DNA of 64,000 nt from Paenibacillus taiwanensis DSM 18679 (lineage in GTDB: Bacteria; Bacillota; Bacilli; Paenibacillales; Paenibacillaceae): contig NZ_KE384307.1 in assembly GCF_000425125.1 (NCBI RefSeq), positions 346,508-410,507 of the forward strand, written 5' to 3'. This document shows, in pieces, positions 37,021 to 45,608 of this stretch. The notes under the pieces are model-generated. The model saw nothing but the letters and a program-made list of their open reading frames with translations, did no database searches and had not been told where the DNA came from. The stretch's first letter is position 1; the number at the start of each line of letters is the position of its first letter. A program made the position numbers and the translations under genes.

Positions 37021-38934
37021 GTGAATTTCAGACAGTTTGCCTTTAACAATGTGTTTCGCAACAAGCGGACCTACGCCGCTTATTTTTTAAGTAGTGCGTT
37101 CTCCGTAATGATCTTCTTTATTTATTCGGTCATTGCGTTTCATCCAGAGATGCAAGAAGGTATGGTCGTTAATTTAGCATCGCAGGCGATGAAGATTGCA
37201 CAATGGATCGTATATGTCTTTTCGTTTTTCTTTATTTTGTATTCGGTTAGCGCCTTTTTGAAGACGCGGCAGCATGAATTTGGCGTGCTTATGATGCAGG
37301 GGATGTCCCACCGTCAAATGAATCGACTTGTCTTTCTGGAGAACATGATTATTGGGATAGCTTCCATCATTGTTGGTATAGTGGTAGGCCTTGTTATGGC
37401 GAAGGTCGGTCTGGTAGTGGGCGGTAACATGATGGACGTTCAGCTCAGCTACTACATTGCGCCTAAGGCATTAACGCTTACAGGAGGGTCCTTTTTTGTT
37501 CTGTTTATTGTGATTTCCTTCTTAACGCAATTTATGATAGGAAAGAGCAAAGTGATTCAATTGCTGCAAGGTACAAATAAGCCTAAGCCAGAGCCGAAAG
37601 CTTCTTTATTGCTTTCTCTATTAGCAGCGATACTGCTTGGGGGCGGTTATTTCTTAGCAGCAACTGCAAATGCCGGTACGATCGGAATATTAATGCTGCC
37701 GGTTATTGTAATGACGATTATAGGATCTTATTTTTTATTTACACAGCTTAGTGTATTTATTATCAATCTGATTAAGAAGAACCGCAATTTTTTTTGGCGG
37801 CGAACTAACCTGATTACGATCTCGGATTTGGCATATCGAATGAAAGATAACGCACGTATGTTCTTTATGGTTTGTATCGTGTCCACAGTTGCCTTCTGTG
37901 CGGTCGGTTCCTTGGCTTCCTTCGGTGTGCTTGGTAAGCAGACAGAGCTTAGCTATCCGTTCCAGATAAGTTATTTGTCTAAAGAAGATAACAAGCGAGC
38001 GAGTGAGCATCTGGATCGTATTGAAGCTGATTTTAAAAATGCGAATGCTATATATGAAAAAGTGACAACGACAGTGCTTTATCAGACGAGTAAGCAAAGT
38101 GAAAGCGGCGTGAGCTTGCTGAGTGCTTCAGAATATAATAAACTCGCAGCTTTGCTTCATATCGATCCTATTCAACTTAAAGGTACTGACGCGATGGTTA
38201 TGCCGCACAACTTCGAGTATAAGAAAATACTTGGTGCGGGTAAAAGGGACATCACGTTAAAAGAGTCCGGAATAAAGCTTCGTTCGATTGGTGTGGCAGA
38301 AGGCCCGGTAATCAGTCAAGGGATGGGGTCGAACTGGGTAATCATTAGCGATGAAGTCGTGGAAAAGATTCAAGGCTCGTCTAAGAAAGGGATCATAACC
38401 GGTTATCGCCTAGATGCTTGGGAGGATGCAAAGGATGTAGGTCAACATGTTAATGAGGAGCTTAAATCCTGGTACGAAGCACATGCAGAGGATCGGGAGG
38501 CTAATCCGAGCTTTGGCTTTACATCGCTTGCTGATTTGCTGGCGATGCAAAATCAGATGTACAGCATTATGATGTTCTCTGCATTGCTGGTAGGTGCTGT
38601 TTTCTTTATTGCTTCGGGCAGTTTCTTGTATTTCCGACTATACACTGATCTGGAACAAGATAAGGAACGTTACAAAGCGATTGGAAAAATAGGTCTTAAG
38701 GATAAGGAGCTAAGCAAGATAGCGACAACGCAGCTGCTGTTATTGTTCTTTATACCGATTATTGTCGCCATCATCCACAGTGTATTTGCTTTTATGGCTT
38801 TACAAAGCTTGATGGATTTATCCATCGCAGGACAGGCCTTTAAAGTGTTAGGCGGTTTTACAGTTGCCCAAATTATTTACTTTATGGCAATCCGCTGGCG
38901 TTATATGAAACATTTGCGCGAAGCACTGCATTAA
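37021..38934 (+). CDS. BceB-like ABC transporter permease (FtsX family)
   Basis: A 637-residue permease with about ten membrane helices in the Bce arrangement: helices 1-4 (~20-160), 5-8 (~190-310), an extracellular domain of ~200 residues (~310-510) and the last two helices (~525-635). FNNVFRNKRTYAAYFLSSAFSVMIFF-type N-terminus is characteristic of BceB. GTG 37021 has GAGGAGG 8 bases upstream. It follows the ATPase by 57 bases. Likely role: peptide-antibiotic or lipid II-cycle protection; the substrate is unknown. Confidence 0.9.
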   Translation: MNFRQFAFNNVFRNKRTYAAYFLSSAFSVMIFFIYSVIAFHPEMQEGMVVNLASQAMKIAQWIVYVFSFFFILYSVSAFLKTRQHEFGVLMMQGMSHRQMNRLVFLENMIIGIASIIVGIVVGLVMAKVGLVVGGNMMDVQLSYYIAPKALTLTGGSFFVLFIVISFLTQFMIGKSKVIQLLQGTNKPKPEPKASLLLSLLAAILLGGGYFLAATANAGTIGILMLPVIVMTIIGSYFLFTQLSVFIINLIKKNRNFFWRRTNLITISDLAYRMKDNARMFFMVCIVSTVAFCAVGSLASFGVLGKQTELSYPFQISYLSKEDNKRASEHLDRIEADFKNANAIYEKVTTTVLYQTSKQSESGVSLLSASEYNKLAALLHIDPIQLKGTDAMVMPHNFEYKKILGAGKRDITLKESGIKLRSIGVAEGPVISQGMGSNWVIISDEVVEKIQGSSKKGIITGYRLDAWEDAKDVGQHVNEELKSWYEAHAEDREANPSFGFTSLADLLAMQNQMYSIMMFSALLVGAVFFIASGSFLYFRLYTDLEQDKERYKAIGKIGLKDKELSKIATTQLLLLFFIPIIVAIIHSVFAFMALQSLMDLSIAGQAFKVLGGFTVAQIIYFMAIRWRYMKHLREALH

Positions 38935-38992
38935 GCAAATTAGAAAAGTAATGAATGAGCAGAAATAAACTTATAAATATGGTTATTAAATG

Positions 38993-39041
38993 ACTCGTCT
39001 AACATATTAGTGTTATCTAATGTGTTAGGCGAGTTTTAATT
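38993..39041 (+). terminator. Very strong terminator after bceB-like gene
   Basis: An 18-bp stem (38993-39010 with 39017-39034) with two G-T/mismatch positions and a 6-base loop, then TTTAATTT. Confidence 0.88.
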
Positions 39042-39120
39042 TAATGCATCCTAACATTGATTTAATTGTAGGATGAAACGAAAGTTCACACATAGTAGCA
39101 CCGCTATCGAAAAGCGATAA

Positions 39121-39324
39121 TTACGTTGTCAGTGAGGAGTGCTCTATTAGATTAGGCTTATCGTTCTCTTTGATCGGATTTGTTTGAGGTACATTCGAAG
39201 TAGCTTGGTCAGGTTTCAATGGAGGTGAGTGTGAGTCTAAATTGAAATAAAAGGAATAGACCAAGACTGAAAGGACGATTAGTAAAGCAATTAGTATCGG
39301 AAACGTTATAGTTTTTTCAATCAT
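39121..39324 (-). CDS. Hypothetical single-pass membrane peptide
   Basis: Not recognised. The 67-residue protein has an N-terminal hydrophobic helix (~residues 7-27, ITFPILIALLIVLSVLVYSF) and a polar Pro/Asn-rich outside part. AGAGG lies close (3 bases) to ATG 39324, which is tight spacing. It could be a genuine small secreted or anchored protein, or a chance frame in AT-rich sequence. Confidence 0.45.
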   Translation of the reverse strand: MIEKTITFPILIALLIVLSVLVYSFYFNLDSHSPPLKPDQATSNVPQTNPIKENDKPNLIEHSSLTT

Positions 39325-39463
39325 CAGCCTCTTTAAATAAACAAAGAAATAGATTTTATAATTTTTTTTTTAATATTGGATTAAAAATCAAACTATATAC
39401 TTTTTGGTTACTCTATTTGCCGCCAAACTCAAACCTCTAACGCTGTATTTTCAGCTTTGGACA

Positions 39464-39525
39464 TAAAAATGCTCCTCCTCATGCTAAACAGGTAAAAAAA
39501 TTCACCTTTTAACGTAGGAGGAGCA
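39464..39525 (-). terminator. Terminator of the nuclease gene
   Basis: TGCTCCTCCT and AGGAGGAGCA (39470-39479, 39516-39525) pair perfectly with an inner AAGGTGAA/TTTTTACCT stem. On the minus strand TTTTTAT follows. Confidence 0.7.
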
Positions 39526-39598
39526 AATCAGGTTTTGGGCCAACCTTTTTGTTTGCGCTCTGACGTTGCTTATTTCATGATGATTTACGTTGATTGTG

Positions 39599-40225
39599 TT
39601 AGTTTCCCGATGCCTTAGCTTGGTTGGGGAGGCGACTTGGCTTTAATTCGTTTTTATTGGAACCCCATAAGCCTTTCTTTTGCTTTCGGGCCTTGCGCTC
39701 AAGCTGCACGAAGTGCTCTGCGTACATAACGTTAGGCGGAATCGTCATTGCATTGGCGTACCCTTCAGTCACTAAAGTTTCATTAAACATTTGGGAGTTA
39801 TTATGTATAAATACATAACGCAGAAGCCGACCGTATTTGTCTGTATTTCCTGTGTCTGAAAATAAATAGACCTGCTTGCCTGTCAGCGTTTCTTTAGTGA
39901 ATTGGCTGGCTTCCTTGCCATAATACTGAACTTTACCATGAGTTTCGGGGGTATTTACCCCAATGAGCCTAACCTTCTGGCCTGATTTGGTCACAAACGT
40001 ATCACCATCTACGACACGCTGCACGGTGTCTGACTCATATGTTTTTCCTTTAAGCTCCGGATAGTGTTGGAGCAGTTCCTGAACGGTGGGGTTTGCGTTC
40101 TCATTTGTTGTGGAAACACATCCAGCTAACAAAAATGCTGCCATCGCGAGTACGACAACATATTTCAATAGCAGCTTGATCATGTGAGCGGGTAAGAATG
40201 CTTGATGTTGGTTAGTATGACGCAT
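39599..40225 (-). CDS. Secreted lipoprotein thermonuclease (SNase family)
   Basis: Staphylococcal-nuclease-like protein, 208 residues. A signal peptide with lipobox LLAGC (Cys ~36) predicts anchoring outside the membrane. The OB-fold SNase domain (~63-195) has RVVDGDTF (Ca2+ Asp), VRLIGVNTPETHG (catalytic Arg and Glu) and KYGRLLRYVF (catalytic Arg), so all three catalytic residues are present. It would degrade extracellular DNA/RNA. GAAGGAGAG lies upstream of ATG 40225; an internal ATG at codon 15 could also serve. Confidence 0.92.
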   Translation of the reverse strand: MRHTNQHQAFLPAHMIKLLLKYVVVLAMAAFLLAGCVSTTNENANPTVQELLQHYPELKGKTYESDTVQRVVDGDTFVTKSGQKVRLIGVNTPETHGKVQYYGKEASQFTKETLTGKQVYLFSDTGNTDKYGRLLRYVFIHNNSQMFNETLVTEGYANAMTIPPNVMYAEHFVQLERKARKQKKGLWGSNKNELKPSRLPNQAKASGN

Positions 40226-40317
40226 GTTTTAATCTCTCCTTCTTCTAACAGTATGACAAAACATCATGCTAGGAAGCAAGGTAGAAGTAGTAATGGAAGA
40301 AATAACCGAGTATGCTA

Positions 40318-40346
40318 TTGCCATATTGGTAAATTTATGATATTAT
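40318..40346 (+). promoter_or_regulatory. Promoter of the Tad pilus operon
   Basis: TTGCCA (40318-40323), 17-base spacer and TATTAT (40341-40346). The predicted transcription start is near 40353, about 27 bases before a terminator hairpin. Confidence 0.65.
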
Positions 40347-40371
40347 ATGTTCAATCTTAATATGAATCGTG

Positions 40372-40435
40372 AACGGAAGAACCGTCATGAAGCGATAAGC
40401 CACATTAGTGGCTGAAGCTTTATGACGGTTTTTTT
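40372..40435 (+). promoter_or_regulatory. Leader terminator/attenuator of the Tad operon
   Basis: AACCGTCAT (40380-40388) pairs with ATGACGGTT (40422-40430), enclosing AAGC/GCTT and AGCCAC-ATTA-GTGGCT, then a run of T. This intrinsic terminator lies between the promoter and the first pilus gene, 19 bases before its ATG. ACGG at 40373-40376 can instead pair with CCGT at 40382-40385, giving a competing small hairpin. I do not recognise the c-di-GMP or other known riboswitch consensus here. Confidence 0.7.
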
Positions 40436-40454
40436 GCGTTCCTGAGGAGGGAGT

Positions 40455-41669
40455 ATGACACATTTCGGTAAACAGGACTGGATTATGGCGTTGCCGGATA
40501 AGCGTTTAATTGATTGCATCTATGATTACTGGAGACATAGTGTTTATGCGGATGAAGTGCGGCTCCGTGTATTTTCACAGCTGGATACGCTTCAACATTA
40601 TTTGACGCTCCAATCGGGTACCCTGCTGCTAGTTGTTGATGCAGGATGGTTGGGTGAACTTCGACAGCATCCAGATTGGACCCGTATTAAGAATGCCATG
40701 CAGGTTGTGGTGATGTCCGAGCAGAATTCAGATTTTAATGTGGTGGAGCCCACAGTTACTCCTTACCAGCCATTATCGAAGTTATTTGAGCAATTATGTT
40801 CTATAGCTCCGCGGGATGGTTCTTCTCCTTTAAGAACAACAGTGGATAAAGGAGAAGGGGTTAGCTGCCAGACTCGGGTATTAACTGTATGTTCGGCAGG
40901 CGGTGGTAGTGGTAAGACGACTATAGCGTTTCATTTAGCCAAGCACGCATCAGCATGTGGTCAACGTGTATTTTATTGGAATTTAGAAATGCTTCAAGAT
41001 TGGAGATCACTTCTTGATCATCCTAAGGATGGAGATTGTTCTACGAATGTGAATCGCTTTTCTAGGCTGCTCTACCATTTACAATCTGCGATAGAGAAGC
41101 GAGCGAGCATAGACGTTGAATCCTACACGATCGAGATTCCAGCAATTCGTGCGACGACCTTTACGAGTGATTGTCGTCAAGAAGAGTGGAAGGTGCTTAA
41201 TGACAACGTGTTCAGTTTGTTGTTGCAATGGCTAATAGATTCAAGGCGGTTTGATTTAATTATTATTGATACAGGTGTTATGAACAGTTGTATTACGGCT
41301 GCCCAACTCAAGAGTCAGACTATTATATGGATGCTTCTGGATGATCTTCCATTGCTCAGCAAGACAGAGCAGTGGATGCAGCAGCAAGGAGTAGAGACTC
41401 GAGACTGGGCGTTGCAAGTGCTTCCGCGGACTAAGTTTATTGTGAACCGATACATGGGAGCGATGCTTAATCGATGGAACAGTCAGGAAGTAAAGATTAG
41501 CGGTTTTCTACCCTATATCCCTTCATGGAAGCAGCTTCATCGACAGGAGCAGTGGTTTGGCTCAGCCGTGTTTCAGGCCGCGTTAGAAGAATGGATTGGT
41601 ATACACCTGCCTTGGTTGGTGCGAGGAGGGGGAAAGGTATCACATGAACAACATATTCGGTATGGCTAA
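40455..41669 (+). CDS. TadZ/CpaE-like ATPase of the Tad pilus
   Basis: A 404-residue protein. The N-terminal ~115 residues (LLLVVDAGWLGELR, QVVVMSEQNSDF) look like a degenerate receiver-like domain; the C-terminal part is a ParA/MinD-type ATPase with deviant Walker A CSAGGGSGKTTIAFHLA (~149-165) and IIIDTGVM (~271). TadZ proteins localise the pilus machine to a cell pole or site. GAGGAGG is 4 bases before the ATG. It overlaps tadA by 26 bases. Confidence 0.88.
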   Translation: MTHFGKQDWIMALPDKRLIDCIYDYWRHSVYADEVRLRVFSQLDTLQHYLTLQSGTLLLVVDAGWLGELRQHPDWTRIKNAMQVVVMSEQNSDFNVVEPTVTPYQPLSKLFEQLCSIAPRDGSSPLRTTVDKGEGVSCQTRVLTVCSAGGGSGKTTIAFHLAKHASACGQRVFYWNLEMLQDWRSLLDHPKDGDCSTNVNRFSRLLYHLQSAIEKRASIDVESYTIEIPAIRATTFTSDCRQEEWKVLNDNVFSLLLQWLIDSRRFDLIIIDTGVMNSCITAAQLKSQTIIWMLLDDLPLLSKTEQWMQQQGVETRDWALQVLPRTKFIVNRYMGAMLNRWNSQEVKISGFLPYIPSWKQLHRQEQWFGSAVFQAALEEWIGIHLPWLVRGGGKVSHEQHIRYG

Positions 41670-42966
41670 CAATCCTAATAAGTTGCTCATAGAACAAGCG
41701 AGAACAATTGATTTTGCAGATGGAATTGAACAAGGTGAACGTATTAATCTGGATCGGCTCTATCTGGACATACGACAGCATGTTAGGGGTTTGATGGAAT
41801 GGGAGGAGAACATTGAGGATGCTGTCCTTTATGGAAGAATTGAGAACGCCTTGTTTGCACAGCCGATGGCAAGCAAATTAACTTCTACAGAGATGATCAG
41901 CGTTGTACGAAGGGTCTTCTATTCTTTTCGTGGTTTAGACGCGCTGCAACCTTTAGTTGATGATCCGGCAATTACAGAGATTATGGTAAATAGTCACGAA
42001 GAAATATTTATTGAACGCTGCGGGAATATGGAGCAGCTAGCGATGAAGTTTGAGAGCAGGGATAAGCTAGAAGATGTAATCCAGTCCGTAGTATCCAAAG
42101 TAAATCGTGTAGTAAACGAGTCCTCTCCTATTGTCGATGCTCGACTAAGTGACGGCTCAAGAGTACATATCGTACTTCCACCCGTCGCGTTAAAGGGACC
42201 AACTGTCACGATCCGTAAGTTTCCAGCTGAGCCTATGACGATTGAGGCACTTGTTCATCAAGGTGCTCTCAGCAAGGGGGCGGCAGAGTTTTTGCAACTA
42301 TTAGTTCGGGCGAAGTACAACCTATTTATCAGTGGTGGGACAGGCTCCGGGAAGACGACATTTCTTAATGCATTATCACAGTATATTCCGTCTACTGAGC
42401 GTGTCATTACGATAGAAGATGCTGCCGAACTTCAGATTTTGACAGTCCCTAACCTTGTTGCATTAGAGACACGTAATGCGAACACGGAGGGCAAAGGTGC
42501 GATGGAGATGAAAGATCTCATTCGTGCTTCACTTAGAATGAGACCCAATCGTATCGTTGTTGGGGAAGTAAGAGGGGGAGAGGCTCTCGATATGCTGCAA
42601 GCCATGAACACTGGGCATGATGGAAGCTTGTCTACCGGCCATGCTAATGGTGCTAGGGATATGTTGAGTCGTTTGGAAACGATGGTTCTTAGTGGGACGC
42701 ATATGCCACTACCTGTCATTCGTCAGCAGATAGCGTCTGCACTTGATGTCATTGTACATTTAGCAAGACTCCGTGATGGTTCACGAAAAGTGATGGAAAT
42801 AGCTGAGGTTAAAGGTGTTGAGGAAGGCGAGATTGTATTGTCACCACTTTATGTATTTGAAGAGCATGATGAACGGGATGGAGTCATCTATGGACAGTTG
42901 GAGCCAAAGACGGAGCTTTTTAATCGTTGGAAGCTGAAGATGGCTGGAATGAGACTACCTGAATAG
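41644..42966 (+). CDS. TadA/CpaF secretion ATPase
   Basis: Hexameric traffic ATPase that drives Flp pilus assembly, 440 residues. Walker A ISGGTGSGKTTFLNAL (~235-250), the Asp box TIEDAAELQ, Walker B region RIVVGEVRGGEALDMLQAMN (~301-320) and the His box GSLSTGHANG (~324-333) are present. ATG 41644 has GGGGGAAAGG upstream and lies inside the tadZ gene; the frame is open to 41596. Confidence 0.95.
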   Translation: MNNIFGMANNPNKLLIEQARTIDFADGIEQGERINLDRLYLDIRQHVRGLMEWEENIEDAVLYGRIENALFAQPMASKLTSTEMISVVRRVFYSFRGLDALQPLVDDPAITEIMVNSHEEIFIERCGNMEQLAMKFESRDKLEDVIQSVVSKVNRVVNESSPIVDARLSDGSRVHIVLPPVALKGPTVTIRKFPAEPMTIEALVHQGALSKGAAEFLQLLVRAKYNLFISGGTGSGKTTFLNALSQYIPSTERVITIEDAAELQILTVPNLVALETRNANTEGKGAMEMKDLIRASLRMRPNRIVVGEVRGGEALDMLQAMNTGHDGSLSTGHANGARDMLSRLETMVLSGTHMPLPVIRQQIASALDVIVHLARLRDGSRKVMEIAEVKGVEEGEIVLSPLYVFEEHDERDGVIYGQLEPKTELFNRWKLKMAGMRLPE

Positions 42967-43017
42967 GCTTTAGCTTATCTTGGGTAAGAATTAAAGTTGG
43001 ATCGGGGAGTGGAGTCG

Positions 43018-43779
43018 TTGAAGAAGGGCATTCAGACACTGCCCAATTATTCAGTATATAAGATGTCACTCATACAATATGTACTTGCTAGCTTCATTGG
43101 AATTACTGCCATGTGTCTAGTAGGATATTTATTCTACCAGCATTGGCTCGGTGTGTTTGTTATTGGATTGATTGGCTTCCACTATCCACGTATTCGTACA
43201 AAGGAATTGCTTAACAGGCGCAGATCACAGCTAACGACTCAGTTTAAGCAGGCGTTGTATTCACTAAGTTCCTCGTTATCAGCCGGTCGATCGTTAGAGA
43301 ATGCATTTAAGGAGGCAATTCATGATCTGACGCTGCTGTATCCTGGGGTGGATGTGGATGTTATACGAGAGCTTCGTATTATAAGTACCCGGATGGATAA
43401 TGGGGAACCAATGGAGCAAGCGTTACTGGACTTTAGCATCCGCGCTAACCAAGATGACATCTCGAATTTTGCAGATGTAATCGTGACTTGTAAGCGTATG
43501 GGAGGAGACTTGATTGAAGTGGTCAGGAGAACCTCCTCAGTTATCAGCCAGAAGATGGATGTTATGTTGGAAATAGAAGTGTTAGTGGCACAGAAGAAGC
43601 TAGAGATGAAGGCGATGATGGGAGCACCTTTTGTATTTATTGGACTACTTAAACTGAGCGCATCTGATTTTCTAATGCCGCTGTATGAAGGGGCAGGCAG
43701 AATGATTGCTACGGTCGCCCTTTTATTATTGTTTTTTGGGATTTGGCTTATTAGCAGGATGATGGATATTCGAGTTTAG
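43018..43779 (+). CDS. TadB-like inner-membrane platform protein (T2SF family)
   Basis: A 253-residue protein with an N-terminal pair of helices (~15-60), the T2SF domain (~70-190: FKQALYSLSSSLSAGRSLENA, RMGGDLIEVVRRTSSVISQK) and two C-terminal helices. It forms the pilus assembly platform with TadC. The start is TTG 43018, where GGGGAG lies 8 bases upstream; TTG 42997 and GTG 43009 are in frame but less well placed. It follows tadA by 51 bases. Confidence 0.9.
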   Translation: MKKGIQTLPNYSVYKMSLIQYVLASFIGITAMCLVGYLFYQHWLGVFVIGLIGFHYPRIRTKELLNRRRSQLTTQFKQALYSLSSSLSAGRSLENAFKEAIHDLTLLYPGVDVDVIRELRIISTRMDNGEPMEQALLDFSIRANQDDISNFADVIVTCKRMGGDLIEVVRRTSSVISQKMDVMLEIEVLVAQKKLEMKAMMGAPFVFIGLLKLSASDFLMPLYEGAGRMIATVALLLLFFGIWLISRMMDIRV

Positions 43780-43795
43780 ACAGGAGGAAATCTAT

Positions 43796-44668
43796 TTGTC
43801 CAAAGGTGTATGGTTAGTGGCGGCATTCTCATGTTTTGGAGTGTTATGGTTAGCTAACAGGCGCACAAAGACTGTGTATCAAGACATTGTCCGCTTCTCT
43901 AATTCTACGAATTTTGCTTCATGGCTACCTATCTTTCTCTACTTGAGTACGTTCATCCAATCATCTCTCGATACACATCCGTTGCTTGTATCGATCCGTC
44001 AAGCTATATATCAATTATATGGACCTACCCAGTTCTACAATCAATTTCGATTATTTGTAGCAGAGATTATGTTCATTACTTATGTTGGGATACCTCTAGG
44101 CTTTCTACTGACAGCAATGACAGATGGCAAGATAACAAATATGACAGTGGGAGGTTTATTAGCATTATTGCTATTGCTTGCGCGTGTTAAAGATGTATTA
44201 AACAGAGCCGAACGGAAACGGCAGGAACTCCAAATGGAACTGCCAGAGTTGCTAAGTAAACTGACATTGTTAGTTCAAGCAGGGGAAACGGTACAGAAGG
44301 CTTTATACACTTGTGTGCAGAGAAAGTCCATGCAACTAGAACATCCACTGTATAAGGAACTGGATCGAATGATGAAGGACGTGCAGAACGGATATGCGTT
44401 TGTACAAGCGCTGGAGCAGTTTTCTAAGAGGTGCGCCACACAGGAAGTGGCGATGTTCTCTACAACCTTACTTCTTAATCAGCGTAGGGGTGGAGCATCA
44501 TTTGTTCTCGCTATGGAAGAGCTGGCAAGACAGCTCTGGGATAAGCGTAAAGCGGTAGCACGCAAGCGTGGAGAAGAGGCATCAACGAAACTCATTTTAC
44601 CAATGATGCTAATGTTTTTAGTTATTTTAGCAGTAGTAGGCGGGCCGGCTTTCCTTATGATGAAGTAA
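43796..44668 (+). CDS. TadC-like inner-membrane platform protein (T2SF family)
   Basis: A 290-residue partner of TadB. There are hydrophobic segments at ~5-20, ~85-130 and ~265-288, and the T2SF domain in between (LPELLSKLTLLVQAGETVQKA, ~147-167; EVAMFSTTLLLNQRRG, ~219-234). The start is TTG 43796 with AGGAGG 8 bases upstream. It follows tadB by 16 bases. Confidence 0.9.
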   Translation: MSKGVWLVAAFSCFGVLWLANRRTKTVYQDIVRFSNSTNFASWLPIFLYLSTFIQSSLDTHPLLVSIRQAIYQLYGPTQFYNQFRLFVAEIMFITYVGIPLGFLLTAMTDGKITNMTVGGLLALLLLLARVKDVLNRAERKRQELQMELPELLSKLTLLVQAGETVQKALYTCVQRKSMQLEHPLYKELDRMMKDVQNGYAFVQALEQFSKRCATQEVAMFSTTLLLNQRRGGASFVLAMEELARQLWDKRKAVARKRGEEASTKLILPMMLMFLVILAVVGGPAFLMMK

Positions 44669-44697
44669 TAACATGAACATTAGAGAGGGGCATATAG

Positions 44698-44886
44698 ATG
44701 CTACATTGGTTAAGTGCAACAACGAAGTCATTATTGCAGGACGAAGAGGGTTTAGGCATGGTGGAGCTAGTCGTAATTATCGCAATTATCGTTGTGATCG
44801 CCATCATTTTTAGAAATGAAATTACTAATTTTATTAAAAGTTTGTTTGTGAAAGCGAGCAACAAGTCAGAGGAAATATTTAAGTGA
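44698..44886 (+). CDS. Flp-type pilin
   Basis: A 62-residue prepilin of the Flp1-like group. The leader ends in EEG and the hydrophobic helix begins LGMVELVVIIAIIVVIAIIF; cleavage after G (residue 18) puts Glu at +5, the classic prepilin peptidase signature. A short basic tail follows. AGAGGGG precedes the ATG. It is the only short pilin in the operon and so the likely major pilus subunit. The stop overlaps the next start (GTGA). Confidence 0.92.
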   Translation: MLHWLSATTKSLLQDEEGLGMVELVVIIAIIVVIAIIFRNEITNFIKSLFVKASNKSEEIFK

Positions 44887-45581
44887 TCCGCATTAGCAAG
44901 CGCAGGAAGCCAGGAGAGATATGGCGTGGATTAAAGAAAGAGAATGGCTCAATGGTCATTGAAGCATCTGTTGTTTTTCCAATTATTCTTTATTGCTCTT
45001 TGGCCATGATTTTTATGGGGATGTTTGTGTTTTTAAAGGTGATGGCGACACATGCAGCTGCTTTAGCCGCTGACCGGGCCGCTGTCGTTTGGACTAATAG
45101 CAGCAAAGACCCCAAGACTGGATTATTCCCCGATAACACGTATGATCCGTTATATTGGCGTGTATATCAAGACCAACTATTAGATCGAGTGTTGGATATT
45201 GGCACGCAACAAGACAACTTTCAAGTCCCTATTCCAAGCACAGAATGGAATAGTTTGGCTACAAAGAAGCTGCATAGCGCAGTAGGGTTTGTACCGCTTT
45301 TCTACACAGGCAATATGAAATTTAATAATTCGCTTATGGAGCGCACTGTAAGGGCTTCATTAGCTAGCCCCATGTTAGATTATTCGGTAGGACGAATGCT
45401 CAAGCAGGAGATCAATATAGATGGCGAAGCAGTCAGTGCTGTCGTAGAACCAGCAGAATTTATTCGAACCGTGGAATTTGTAAGATTTATGACGGTAAAG
45501 CTGAAGTCACTAGCTCCATTAGGTGCCGATCCTCGCCAAGCGGGTCAACTTATTATGCGTGTTGAATCTTCCCCACCATAA
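44883..45581 (+). CDS. TadE-like pseudopilin
   Basis: A 232-residue protein. The N-terminus has NGSMVIEASVVFPIILYCSL (~22-41), a TadE-type prepilin-like segment with Glu at the proper distance, followed by a helix and an extracellular region of ~180 residues. It starts at GTG 44883, overlapping the pilin stop, with GAGGAAA upstream. TadE-like proteins are processed by the prepilin peptidase and are needed for pilus assembly. Confidence 0.85.
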   Translation: MIRISKRRKPGEIWRGLKKENGSMVIEASVVFPIILYCSLAMIFMGMFVFLKVMATHAAALAADRAAVVWTNSSKDPKTGLFPDNTYDPLYWRVYQDQLLDRVLDIGTQQDNFQVPIPSTEWNSLATKKLHSAVGFVPLFYTGNMKFNNSLMERTVRASLASPMLDYSVGRMLKQEINIDGEAVSAVVEPAEFIRTVEFVRFMTVKLKSLAPLGADPRQAGQLIMRVESSPP

Positions 45582-45608
45582 CATTTATGAAGAGCGAGGA
45601 TAATAGGT

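Noticed and set aside
40353-40455. c-di-GMP riboswitch in the Tad leader
   Set aside because: Pilus operons are often under c-di-GMP riboswitches, but neither the class I nor the class II conserved core is visible and the leader is too short.
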